A DNA stretch of 64,000 bases from Sipunculus nudus (Eukaryota; Annelida; Sipuncula; Golfingiida; Sipunculidae). Each line of letters opens with the position of its first letter. Positions within the stretch are counted from its first letter, which is position 1. Shown piece after piece: positions 37,373 to 47,749 of the stretch. The position numbers and the translations under genes were made by a program. Below the pieces are notes generated by a model, which was not told where the DNA came from, ran no database searches, and worked only from the letters and a program-made list of their open reading frames with translations. The stretch is from contig CM049317.1 of NCBI GenBank assembly GCA_026874595.1, positions 25,388,401-25,452,400 of the forward strand. Direction: 5' to 3'.

Positions 37373-40300
37373 TAAAGATGCATGGTAAGGTGATTATTTA
37401 TGGGGGGTTTGTATTTGTTATTTAATACCTTCAACTGTTAAATAGCTTTACTCCAGGAGCAGCAAATACACACGTATAGCATATTCTTTACAGGATGGAG
37501 TTTTAATGAATAAAAGGAACAGCTCATGTTGACTAAGCTTGACAAATTACCTTTAATGAATAAATGAATCAACTCTTTTATGTACATGACGGCATAAAAT
37601 TTTTCACAATGCGTTTAATGAGTTATTGCGTGATATGATTAGATCGTACAAATTGATATTAAATCATTCCATAATATTTTGTAAGGTATTACTGCCTCGG
37701 AGGTGATTAAATTGTTCTAGAGATAATTGAGCATTTATGTCATGTTTAACACGTTAAGAACAATGCTTTTAATTAGATGTCATTTATGAGTATGTGTAAA
37801 CTCTCTTTGATGTTTATCATTGCTTCATAATTCTTGAATAGTCAGTTAAGCTTATAGGGGATGTTTGCATTACAAATATCTTAATTTTCTGTCAAACAAA
37901 TTGAACCAAGATTATCCAGATATAAACAAAAAAACTTACGATTTTCCAACGGTGCTGTATTCCTACTGTTGCTTGTATCTGTTGATATATAAACATATCA
38001 TCTTACAAATATTAAAAAAAAAACACAACATTTTGTCAAAGCATCATCCTTAGCTATTATATTTAATATTATGTCCACCTACATGTGCTTATTTTCACAG
38101 ATGTATTATGCCTTATAGCTTTTTAATGCTGTGTAGACTTCCCTGATTCAGCTGCTCTGACTGATACACATTTTACTCATTTATTGCTATCTAAGTATTA
38201 ATCAAACTTGGCAAGACCTTCCTGTAAAATACATTTATTTGCAGTAAACTGCCAAGCTGTCAGCACAGAAAGGACAAAGAAAAATAAGCTAATTGTTCAC
38301 TATAACTCACCCGTTAACGTGTTATCGTTTCCAGGAGTTACACTGCTCGATGTGTTGTTTGCATCTGCAAGTGTACAGGCATGATATCGTATTAGTAGAA
38401 ACATTTTGCTATGACAATTAAGTACTCACATTGACTTGTATTCATTGGACTTAAAGAAAATGATCGCTTCAAATCCGTTATATATTTATATATTGTCTAA
38501 AAGGCCTAGTATAAGTGTGATTACACCTGGCTTCCTGTGTTTCAATATAACTTACATTCACATATGAAATGCGTTACATTGTTATTTTTGTGACAATTTT
38601 GTGATGTCCATCGCCCGTCTTTGTTAAGCAAAAGACACTTGTCTTTTGTGGGAATCCTGGATTTCACATCCGTCCAGTAGTTATTTAATATATCCTTGTT
38701 CCCTTGACCTGGAAGCAAATTTAAAAGAAAGGAAGCGATGAAACATAAATTACGCACTACCAATTAAACTTTCATCAGTATGTGAGGCAGTTAATATTTA
38801 TACCAAAGATTATAAGAAAATGGAAACTGTTCGGTTTGCACACGCATCATGTGAATTCATTGATGTACTCTCAGATCCATTTAATGGTTCCCTATTCAAA
38901 ATATCAGGCCTTTGGCAAGTAAGTGCACACTTTCGTTAATCATGTCCCTGATTTATGATTTTCATTTTATGCATTATTATTTTAGAAATGCAATTTGCAA
39001 CATCTACCCATATGCCATTGCCAGAGAATGTTGGTCGCAGAGAGCCAGTAGGCCTGATTCACGCTGCCCTTCTGTCTGAGAAATGTTTGTAGGCCAATGT
39101 ACCATTGTTCAGATGAAGCAGCAAACAATAACCCGTTGTTTTCATCATAACATGTCTGTAACGCATGGTCCCAAAATTTTGGGGCCCTTTTTAAAGTCAG
39201 GCAGGTATTAGATGTCTGGTGTTGAAATTGTACTTCCCAGAAGGAACAGCTTTTGTTTTGCTTACCTATAAAGTACATTTTGTGTAAATTACGTTAAATA
39301 TGTAACAGAAGTGTATTCGGGTTTATCATACAAAGGAATTACAAAAACCTCGTCGAACCTCTGAACTGTGGACTAAATACAAACTGTTTACAGATAATTG
39401 TCTGTTGCTATTTGCCGCCTTGGACTGGCGGTTCAGTATTATTTTCGACACTTTTGGATGAGAAAATGTAGACTTTCTGGCATCAAGAGGTCGTGAAATC
39501 AGAAGCTATGGCAATATTTCCCATAACATAATTTATCACCTTCAAGGATCACATTGTGTCATTTACAGAATAAGTTGACCGCAAGTGGTTGTCTGCCAAT
39601 TTTGGGTCGTAAACACCCTTTGATCCATGTACCATGGATCTGCAGGCCGTCTATTCTTGTAGCTTATTTCGGTTTAAGACACAGGGAAGTCATCAATTGG
39701 TTCGAGAGTAATTATACGATAAGAGTTACACCTATATAATATTTAAAGGGAACCCTGCTGATTTGTTACAAAGACAATACGAAAGCTAGTTTTATTAGAT
39801 ATATAGGCATAGAGTAGTACCAAGTCAAAAACCATATGAATACAGCTCATGATCAGCAGAATGGTTGACTTACTATATCTACACACGTATTTTATGTCAT
39901 CCTCGCACGGACGAAACTGTATGAAGAGTTTTTGTTTCATGTTCATGTACACTGCTCCACAATGTCGTTGGTTGGGCCAGTTTGTTTTCTGAAGATCCCA
40001 TTTTGTCCAAGATATCATTCCTTTAAAAAATAATGTAAATTAGTATGGCCTAAAATCACATAAAGGCTTGAAATTCAAAATTATGTTAAATTATTTAACT
40101 TGATTAATAAAAGGTTAACATGGAACCTACGAGATTTTGCGCTTTGTGCGTACACAGCGTAACTCGATTGATCATTTCCACAGAAGCGTGATAACCCTTG
40201 GCAACTTTGTTTGCTACATTCCGTGGAGTAGCGAACACCTAGTTCTCTTCTGCAGCAACACATTATTTCATTCTCTGCCTAATATTAGAGAAAACACCTG

Positions 40301-41259
40301 CGCTTTGGAAAGTCGTAAAATATCTATATGGCATTCTAATACAATGTCTACTCGACACTAGGCCTGCATGTAAGCCAATATCCATGGTAATCGTACCACT
40401 GAATCTAAAAGCACCCGATAAAACGTAAATGACGGGTAATATGAACTGTCCTTAAATATTGATCTGTCGGTTATGCAGTATATATTCAACATATTCTTGT
40501 TTACGTATGCATAACTAAAACAATTTTTATGTATTTTGTATCTACCTTGTGCAAGGAATAATATAAATGAGCCGTGCAAAAGTTTTCGCAAGATTTCACA
40601 TCTTTAACATGGCGACAGCCTTCGGGGCATTCCGCCTTATCCGAAGCGCAATAACAGCCTTGAAAGAACATTTTCTGTCCAGACCCGTTAGCTGGAAGAA
40701 AAGCCAGAAAGGTAACAATGATAAACTAACATTTTTAAGGAGCATTCTTAATTTCGCAATTATTTAACTGGTTATTATATAATATTTCACTTAAGATACC
40801 ATCTTAGTTCAGTTGCACAGTTTAAAAAAATCAGGATAAAACAGCGTCAGGTCAAAAACTTTCATTATGTAGTCTGAAGGGTTTTAAAAATTGTCATTGG
40901 TCTTATGTTATAGAAATACAAAGATAATTATTCAAATAACAACGGCAGACTTATATTAATTTACGGATATGTTTTTTTTTGTTATATGTTGACACTACTC
41001 ACGAAGAATCCAGGACCAGTACCGAGGAACAGTCCTGCCACCGATCCAGGCCTTGTCCTTTTTCTCTAGTGGTTTCAGGAGTTCTAAAAGTAGTTTATGT
41101 GAGTCCTTATCCTGGTCTAGGGCTAAACGCCCACCTTCCTTAATGCAAAGCTCCCAGGCTTCTGTCCAGTTTAGTCGCCTTTGGTACAGGCAAAAGCTAG
41201 CTGTGGATAAAGAAAATTAGTATTAATACAGTTAGACATGTGTCACATAGATATTCAAT

Positions 41260-41321
<62 letters not shown>

Positions 41322-43415
41322 TATGTATATATAGTGTGCCGTTCAATCGATTAAACCGATGATTGGTCGTTTTCTTTCAAAATCGATTTAATCGATAACA
41401 TTTTACATAATCCAATAAAAAAGATTATGTATGCTCATGCAAACAATCTAATTCTGTCTGAGATATACAAACTCAAAGTAACGAAAATCATTAAAATGGA
41501 ACCATTGCATCCAACAATCATCAACGATTTTATTAGTCTCATCATGAATACCGCTGCACATGACAGACTATTAACTGGGGTCAATATTTTAGGTATAAGT
41601 ATACAGCAGATTTCTAGGTAATAATGAAAGTACATAAAATCATCAATGGATAATCGATCATCTGCCGTTTTTATTTTCCAATTATCGACTATGATTTCAA
41701 AACCAATTCTACCATTAATATATATATATATATATATATGTTTTTGTAATATGTGGTATTTTATTTTACTTTTATATAGCTATGTCATATTTCCTACGCT
41801 TATTTTTATTTTATTCCTTTGCATACCAGCGGCCTTGCAAGGAACTACTTATGGGTTCGATGGCCAGGGCGGGAGCGTCAGCTCCCGGGCCGGAAAGAGC
41901 ACTGGGAAATCGAACCTCCCTCCCTCACAGAGGGAGCAGGGTTAAGTATCCGGCCAGCGGCACACTCTCGTCCGTTTAAACATACCGATTTTGGCATTCG
42001 ACAGGCGACTTGAATAGAGTCTACTTTTTGTTATGGCGGGCTGTACCACGGAGAGTCGTAGTTTGGACAAGCGAACCTTCGAATTGACGTCATCATGTGG
42101 ATGACGTCGACCTTCATGCGGTTTCGCAGAATTTCCAAGTAGAGCGGTGTGTACTGCTCTGTACCAATGCACACTCAGGGCATCATGGTTATAATATCAC
42201 TAAATATCCAATCAGAATATAAATACACTGTTTCTGGATTATGGACTTTATACATTGTCATTCCATCATATATAACATCTCTCTTAACGTTTCCACTTAC
42301 CACCTGAAGGAGAAGCCTCTGCGCTTCGAAAGCTCGTGTGTTAATATATAAGTTAATCTACCTAAAAGGAGTCACTCTTTATCGTAACTTTTATGTGTTT
42401 GTTTACTTATGTACGCTACCTACACCCGTAACAAAACAAATATTTGCAACCTTGATGCCCTAAGTTCACAATCATTTACGGAACATTAGGTACTTCTACA
42501 AATATCAAAACGTACAATAGACCTCTCTTTGACCTACCACAGCTACAAAATCATAACCACTTTATATCTAAACGGAAAATGTAAATAAAACCTAAGATCT
42601 TTGCGGAACAAGAGTCAATGTGACAAGACTCAACATGAATCAATATGGCAGGACGCAGTTAGTATTCAAATTAAAATGTAAAGGGAAGTATCTATTGCTA
42701 TATGAGAGTTGTGTACTTCATAACGAGAATTTAAGTATGATCAACTGAAAAAAACAAGAGCAAGAATAAAGATTTAATTCTAACATAAGATCCCGGTCAA
42801 CCCGATTCCTGATTGAATAACTCATATGCCTAAGGATTTGTCACTTTAGATTTTAAAAATGTATCACTAGCAGGACCTGTGACCTAATATGTTATACAAA
42901 GTTCTTAGTGCTCTTTTTTATTATGAACAATATTTTGTTATGAAATATTACATCTTAATCATAGAGAATTAAAGTATTAGACATTTTAGTATCTTTAAAT
43001 GTATTAGGCATCAACTTGTATGTATAACATGTCTTCATACTGATTTATACGATTTATATGACTTGATTCAATGTCTTTATCTTTCAATATTATATATTGT
43101 TATCTTACATGGCAGTAAATATGCATTATATTTATTTTTTCTCCTACCAGATTTCCCGTGAACTGAAGATTGTAAACTGGACTTGTCTGTACATGCAGAG
43201 CAGTTCGGGAATAAACGAAGACAGAATATGAAAGGCACTAAAACTGGTTGTATTCAAGCACCCACTACAATCATATATATATTTAGACAGCCAATGGCCA
43301 CCGTCTAAGGCTTACCATTTGTATCAGTCTGACATCTGAAATGATCGTGAGCAGCTACCATCAGTGAAATTGGCAGGAATACGAACGAAGTGATTATTGC
43401 TCTCGCCAGACCCAT
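32180..43415 (-). CDS. Gene 2: CTLD/WSC receptor with stalk, lacking a tail
   Basis: Exons from 5' to 3': signal peptide 43415-43316; CTLD1 first half 41200-41003; WSC 40691-40546 and 40278-40131; CTLD1 second half 40020-39874; CTLD2 39265-39008 and 38708-38556; stalk 38364-38311, 37978-37940, 37247-37191, 36806-36750, 35139-35083, 34668-34612, 34306-34250 and a doubtful 33885-33831; membrane span 32785-32680; then a stop at the first complete codon of the next exon (32182-32180). Acceptors and donors are all AG/GT and phases agree when 33885-33831 is skipped. The product should be a type I membrane protein with two CTLDs and almost no cytoplasmic part. It could act as a decoy or adhesion receptor; that is inference. 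Confidence 0.75.
32350..32612. repeat. (ATT)n/(AAT)n-rich microsatellite
   Basis: Several blocks of ATT/TAT trinucleotides in the last intron of gene 2. Confidence 0.8.
32680..32785 (-). CDS. Gene 2 exon: membrane span
   Basis: A 106-bp exon, phase 1 to phase 2, acceptor CTCTAG, donor GTGAAA. It encodes a polar start (GQTRYTTSFKN) and the hydrophobic VVGGTVGGILVLLGIVTLIT, ending FIIR. The GxxxG-like glycines could allow helix pairing. Confidence 0.85.
33246..33284. repeat. (TA)n microsatellite
   Basis: Pure TA dinucleotides in an intron of gene 2. Confidence 0.9.
33831..37247 (-). CDS. Gene 2 stalk: tandem 57-bp mini-exons
   Basis: Five mini-exons of exactly 57 bp (37247-37191, 36806-36750, 35139-35083, 34668-34612, 34306-34250), each phase 1 at both ends, each 19 codons. 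They encode variants of ADASKYESSTSPLIDNNITG, rich in Ser/Thr and Asn as expected of a glycosylated stalk. Flanking introns repeat too (GAACTACAATCGC...AGAGAGGGG, then GTCTCGTTCTTTCTCTC), so whole 350-450 bp genomic units were duplicated. A sixth copy (33885-33831) is 55 bp because of a 2-bp loss and would shift the frame if included. Confidence 0.8.
34978..35026. repeat. (TA)n microsatellite
   Basis: Long TA tract inside one stalk duplication unit; it explains part of the length difference between units. Confidence 0.9.
35445..36664. mobile_element. Non-autonomous DNA transposon, pogo/Tigger-like ends
   Basis: A 1220-bp element begins CAGTCGAACCTC and ends GAGGTTCGACTG, a perfect 12-bp inverted repeat, with TA on both sides as a target duplication. 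Longer, looser inverted similarity follows, with repeated GTGGGCACCTCTATAAA motifs near both ends. No transposase frame is seen. Flanking sequence shows that it split one stalk duplication unit, so it came after that duplication. Confidence 0.75.
37308..37370. repeat. (TC)n then (TA)n microsatellite
   Basis: CTCTCTCT runs directly into a long TA tract in a gene 2 intron. Confidence 0.9.
37940..37978 (-). CDS. Gene 2 exon: stalk piece 2
   Basis: A 39-bp exon, phase 1 at both ends, acceptor CAACAG, donor GTAAGT. It encodes TSNSRNTAPLEN, Ser/Thr/Asn-rich and like the start of the longer stalk exons but shorter. Confidence 0.6.
38311..38364 (-). CDS. Gene 2 exon: stalk piece 1
   Basis: A 54-bp exon, phase 1 at both ends, acceptor TTGCAG, donor GTGAGT. 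It encodes ANNTSSSVTPGNDNTLT with two possible N-glycosylation sites (NNTS, NDNT region) and links CTLD2 to the repeated stalk. Confidence 0.7.
38556..38708 (-). CDS. Gene 2 exon: second half of CTLD2
   Basis: A 153-bp exon, phase 1 at both ends. It encodes DKCLLLNKDGRWTSQNC and ends VTHFICE, the standard last cysteines of a CTLD. The usual WND before the third cysteine is WTSQNC here, so the calcium site appears lost. Confidence 0.85.
39008..39265 (-). CDS. Gene 2 exon: first half of CTLD2
   Basis: A 258-bp exon, phase 1 at both ends, acceptor TTTATAG, donor GTAGAT. It encodes CSFWEVQFQHQTSNTCLTLK, HALQTC, GLLFAASSEQWYIGLQ and YWLSATNILWQWHMG, the CTLD core up to the W-x-W before the long loop. 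Confidence 0.85.
39874..40020 (-). CDS. Gene 2 exon: second half of CTLD1
   Basis: A 147-bp exon, phase 1 at both ends, donor GTAAGT. It encodes MISWTKWDLQ, WPNQRHCGAVYMN and PCEDDIKYVCRY. No EPN/QPD motif. Confidence 0.85.
40131..40278 (-). CDS. Gene 2 exon: second half of WSC-like domain
   Basis: A 148-bp exon, phase 0 to 1, acceptor ATTAG, donor GTAGGT. It encodes MCCCRRELGVRYSTEC, KQSCQG and FCGNDQSSYAVYAQ, with the cysteine spacing of the WSC C-terminal half. Confidence 0.82.
40546..40691 (-). CDS. Gene 2 exon: first half of WSC-like domain
   Basis: A 146-bp exon, phase 1 to 0, acceptor CTTCCAG, donor GTAGAT. It encodes GQKMFFQGCYCASD, ECPEGC and VKSCENFC, ending YSLHK. Confidence 0.82.
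41003..41200 (-). CDS. Gene 2 exon: first half of CTLD1
   Basis: A 198-bp exon, phase 1 at both ends, acceptor TCCACAG, donor GTGAGT. It encodes FCLYQRRLNWTEAWELC, GGRLALDQ and AWIGGRTVPRYWSWIL. Confidence 0.85.
41264..41330. repeat. (TA)n microsatellite
   Basis: Long TA tract in the same intron position as the gene 1 tract at 2386, so the microsatellite predates the duplication. Confidence 0.9.
41819..42180. other. Local GC-rich patch in intron, unidentified
   Basis: A GC-rich stretch (GGCCAGGGCGGGAGCGTCAG, palindromic CTCCCGGGCC, tandem CCTCC/GAGGGAG arms) inside an AT-rich intron and absent from the homologous gene 1 intron. It contains a short hairpin-forming GGTTCGAT/ATCGAACC pair. It is probably an inserted repeat, of unknown family. 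Confidence 0.35.
43316..43415 (-). CDS. Gene 2 exon: signal peptide
   Basis: ATG at 43415 starts MGLARAIITSFVFLPISLMV, a clear signal sequence, followed by AAHDHF and one cysteine before the phase-1 donor GTAAGC. It is 100 bp. It joins in frame to the CTLD1 exon at 41200. Confidence 0.82.
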
Positions 43416-43559
43416 GTTGTAGCCCTAAACAAAGCAGATGCTGGTGTTAGACCTTGAAGATATAATATGAAAAAAAAAAACAGTAGTTATCTAAAAAAAA
43501 ATTTAAGGGCTGCTATACCAAAAGTGACGGAATGTATCTACTCGCATGCATATACCAAA

Positions 43560-43560
<1 letters not shown>

Positions 43561-43596
<36 letters not shown>
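43561..43596. repeat. (TA)n microsatellite
   Basis: TA tract just upstream of the gene 2 start. Confidence 0.9.
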
Positions 43597-43599
<3 letters not shown>

Positions 43600-43959
43600 C
43601 TACAACATAGTTTAATATGGTTTAACCTTTTTCAAATCATAATGCTCCACACAGTACTGTAAAAGTCGGGTAATCAGACAAACTGCTAAAGACAGAAACA
43701 AACACGGCTGGACGCATAGCCTCCGTGATTACGATGATAAACGATATCGATCCAAGTAGGAGCTATACCCTAACACATACATAACATAAAACTTCATTGT
43801 TGTGTACTTGTGACACACATACAGTCAGTTTGCTTCTATAAATAAAACAGGGAAGTACTATACCCACAAACTGATCGTTACATTAAAACCAAAAATACCT
43901 GGACTTTAATTGCAATACATAATAATCCATTAGATATCTAATCAGTTATATACTTATGG

Positions 43960-44155
43960 CTCAAGAAGTATGCAGGGAACTTAAGAAAGGAATTATTATA
44001 TGTATTACCTTTATTTTGAGTTGCCCTAGTCTAGACACAAAATAGCCCTTGGTATCCCATGCATCATTGTAGTTTACTGTCTGGCAGAGGACCAAATTTC
44101 TTACGTGTGCATGCCGTCTACTGACACCTGCCACCACTGCGCTACACATCTAGGA
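43960..44155 (-). mobile_element. tRNA-headed SINE, copy A
   Basis: On the minus strand it opens GTAGCGCAGTGGTGGCAGGTG, an A-box-like pol III promoter. The body (ACTACAATGATGCATGG...GGGCTATTTTGTG) matches copy B at 46.02-46.2 kb at roughly three bases in four. The B box is decayed here. Confidence 0.5.
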
Positions 44156-44299
44156 TATAAAACATCCGTGTTGCGTGCGTAACACACGGGACGGTTATTT
44201 TGCTGCTCTCATAAAAACATCGGGGAAATAATATACCCAGAAAATGATTGTTACATTAAAACCAAGCAGCGTATGTTTGCCTATGTGCCTGTTAGCATG

Positions 44300-44400
44300 A
44301 TAACATAAAAAGTCCTCAAGGGAGTTTGATGAAATTTTCAGGATAGCTCGGCAAAGATACAGGGAATAAGTGATTAAATTATGGGGGCGATCCTGTGAAA
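44300..44400 (+). repeat. Dispersed repeat, also at 45750-45840
   Basis: The string TTTGATGAAATTTTCAGGATAGCTCGGCAAAG has a diverged copy at about 45774-45810 (TTTGATGAAATCTTCCGGATAACTTGGCAA). The element family is unidentified. Confidence 0.45.
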
Positions 44401-46019
44401 AAAAAAACCTACGAAATAAGCTCTAATGTTTTATTGGGGGTCTATTGCACATTTGTTTATTTACACAGGGACGAAGCAGATGACGATATGGCCATATTTG
44501 GAGTGCGAGTTGTGACGTCATAGAGGACAAGTCGTCATTCCAAGTGTACGTGCCGTTTCGCTGAAAATGTTACTAAATCAACGTACAAAATGGGGGCACG
44601 ATTGCTGTTCAGTGTTTTTATAGTCCCGGGCCCTGTTGTAATGAAAGGTAAATGACTTAAGCTCCCCAAAACCCCACACCCATGGAAGATGGGCCAGAAA
44701 CCCGAAATTGGCAAGCCCGAGATATGTCTGTTTGAGTACGCTGTTTACCGCAGACTTAGAAATCCCCCTTTGGAAAGTCTACACCACCACGAGTGATATC
44801 TTTAAAACGCACGTAGCAATAAAATCTTATTATTTTCTTGCTGAGTATATACAGTTGTTATCATATTCATTCAACCGTTTTGTTAACATCATCTTACAAT
44901 GAAAATAATCAATAAATGTGGAAACATCTTTTTTTAAACGAGACAGAAAGAAGCAAAATACGCACATTTTGACAATGTTCGTGACATTTGATACAGCCAG
45001 GCATGTATTATACTATATAACCCATACATAAATATAAGTGAACATAATTTTAGTAAAACTACATAAATTTTAACATGAAGTGGCCATATTATTATTATGT
45101 CCTGACAACTGATAGTTGTGGGTATCACGTTCTGCTTTTAACATTTTAAGGATTTGTTGTGCATTATAATATTGATACGCAGGATTCTAAGAATCAATGA
45201 ACTATAAATTTGCAGGTTAGTCTGCATTTCTCATGCATTTAACTGGTACTCCATAGATAGCACAACAGTATGTCTGGTTATTTCATTACAAATGGACTTC
45301 TTCATTTTGTTATATATATAAACGGAACATATACATTTTCTCTCCTTTCGAGTACCCTTTTCACGTGAAGACGTAGCATGGACTGTCAGATGTTCAAAAG
45401 TAATACAAAAAATTGTTTCGTTCAGGTATATACAGCTTCGCCTGGGCTTCGAGGAAATGCCTTTGGAACGGAACCCGGAATGCGTGATTTGAGTTTTCAT
45501 ATGAACCTGCACGGCCTCATACATTTTTTTCTATGTATATAGCCCCTGTATAACTTAAAAAATCGCTACATGTAGCAATCGTTTGGCCGGATACGCATTC
45601 GCATGCCGGATACGCACATGAGGAATCTCGCCTTCTTTATCTCTCAATACGTGTACCGATTTCATACGCATTCCGCATTCCGCACATAAGCAAGCTCAGC
45701 TTTTATGTTTTTGCGGGATGTTGGTTTAATTTTTTGTCTGTTAGTAACAATGGTCAACAAGTTTTTGTCTGATTTTGATGAAATCTTCCGGATAACTTGG
45801 CAATTATTGAAGGAAATATTGATTGAATGTTTATACGGATAACATTCGTGATCCAGGAATATTTTAAAGGAAAAATGCTGCTATTCTGACAGTTCCATAT
45901 GGGGTAATGAGCTGCCTTGGCGGATGTCTGCCTTCTCTGAGCTCTTTTCTAGTTGCAATATGTAATAATGTCTTATACATTATATGCTATTGCCTCCTGA
46001 AACAGGCAGGAAGCTTGTA

Positions 46020-46205
46020 GACAGAAAATGTTATGTTTATTTCCTTTATTTCAATTTGCCAAAGTCTCTAGTTGCGGTCACAACATAAAATAGTCCTTGT
46101 CGTACCATTCATTATTGTAGCTTCCTGTTCGGGAGAGGATCCGACCACTTGGCGCATACGCGCCGTGAATTACACACAGAGCTCTACCGGGTGTCTTATA
46201 CATAA
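46020..46205 (-). mobile_element. tRNA-headed SINE, copy B
   Basis: On the minus strand it shows CCCGGTAGAGCTC (A-box-like) and GGTCGGATCC (B-box-like), followed by the same body as copy A and an A-rich end (AAATAAAGGAAATAAAC). Confidence 0.55.
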
Positions 46206-46240
46206 GTATGGTTTTCATTGGTTTGGCTGTGGCTGTGTAC

Positions 46241-47740
46241 TAGGGCCCTACGCGGGCTGAAACATTGAACACGCACCCGCCCCGCATCATGCCCTGTCAG
46301 CCCGCAGCACTCCCCGCAACCAAAGAAATAAATTCAGCCCGCAACCGCCACACCAATTTTTTTCAGCCCGCACCCTTCCCGCCCAGCATTTTTCAAGTTT
46401 CCAGCCCGCAGTCCAGCCCGCAAAATAATTAAAAATAGTTTTCGGATCCAAAGGTTTACACATCAAGATATCTAACAGCACATATATAAGACACGCTTAT
46501 TATTGATATATATATATATATATATATATGTTAAATTATTGGAATGAAAAATTAGTTTGAATATGTTTTTGCAATAATTCAAACCATAATTCATGAAATA
46601 TTTCTTAAGACATTTTGATTGGTTAGATTGACTTAATATAAAAATAACAATTTAACACACCTTAAATATGTTTTCATATTTTAGAGGGGAAAAAAACAAA
46701 CCATTAGTTTATTGTGTCTGTTTCTACTTAAATATATAAAAAGGTAAAGAAACAAATTAGACTTCTTCAAAGTATGTGTACCCAAAGTTACCCTTTAGAC
46801 TAGTATTGGCTAATCACAAGTCATCAAACTACTGAGATATGTTGCTGGTAAAATTTTTTCAGTCATAATCTGCTAATTAGTTACAACTCAGACAAATCAG
46901 GTCAAGGGAGTAAAGGGGCAATCTGACCGATGTGGCTTTAGGTTTAGGATGTTCATTGAGATCTAGACATGGCCAGAGCCTTGTTTCTAATAACAATCAT
47001 CAACACATTATGCTGTGACCAAACAGGGATTTGACCAGCCAGTGGTCAATGTCAGTTACAATTAGACAGCACATGGAGTTACAATTAGATAAGGAGTCCA
47101 TCTAAGGCTTTGTGCAGTTCCAGTTCAACTGAGTCACATACAGAACCAGCTGTAGTCACACACTGTCTATTACAAGATCAAAAGTAATCAAGCCCTTGCT
47201 TCACTCCCAGCCATATTATATAATATGTGTACGGGGTTACAGTCCATATACAACATCAGGCCAGGTAACTTTATACAAAGTTATGACCAGCTTCCATTGC
47301 AAGGACAATTGTTTAAAGTCTTGATTTCAGATAAAGGATGCATCATCTATTTTGTATAACAAATTGACGTTATACCTAGAAAAACATATTTGCATAGTGT
47401 TGTTACAACTGTCAGTCAGTGTATGGCGTTGCCAGGAACAAAATTGTTTTTCAAATTTATCTTTTCATATTACTATTGTTACGACACCTGAAAACAATTT
47501 ATACAAAAATACCAATTTCTTCAAATGATTGTTTTTTTTTAAGTATAATTTTATATTCATGTTTTACTGAACTGCCAGATCATCAACCCGCAGCCCGCCC
47601 CGCCCCGCACAGACTTCATTTTGGTCCGCCCCGCCCCTCACTTTCTTAGATGTAGCCCGCCCCGCCCCGCAAAGATTCCTATGGGGGGCCCGCGGTTGAC
47701 CGCAGGCTGCGGATTAAAACCCGCCCCGCGCAGGGCCCTA
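46241..47740. mobile_element. hAT-like non-autonomous transposon
   Basis: A 1500-bp element begins TAGGGCCCTACGCGGG and ends CCCGCCCCGCGCAGGGCCCTA, imperfect inverted ends, and is flanked by the identical 8-bp repeat CTGTGTAC (46233-46240 and 47741-47748). An 8-bp duplication is the hallmark of the hAT superfamily. Both subterminal regions are packed with GCCCGC/CCCGCCCCGC motifs, GC-rich against an AT-rich centre. No transposase frame is seen. Confidence 0.85.
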
Positions 47741-47749
47741 CTGTGTACA

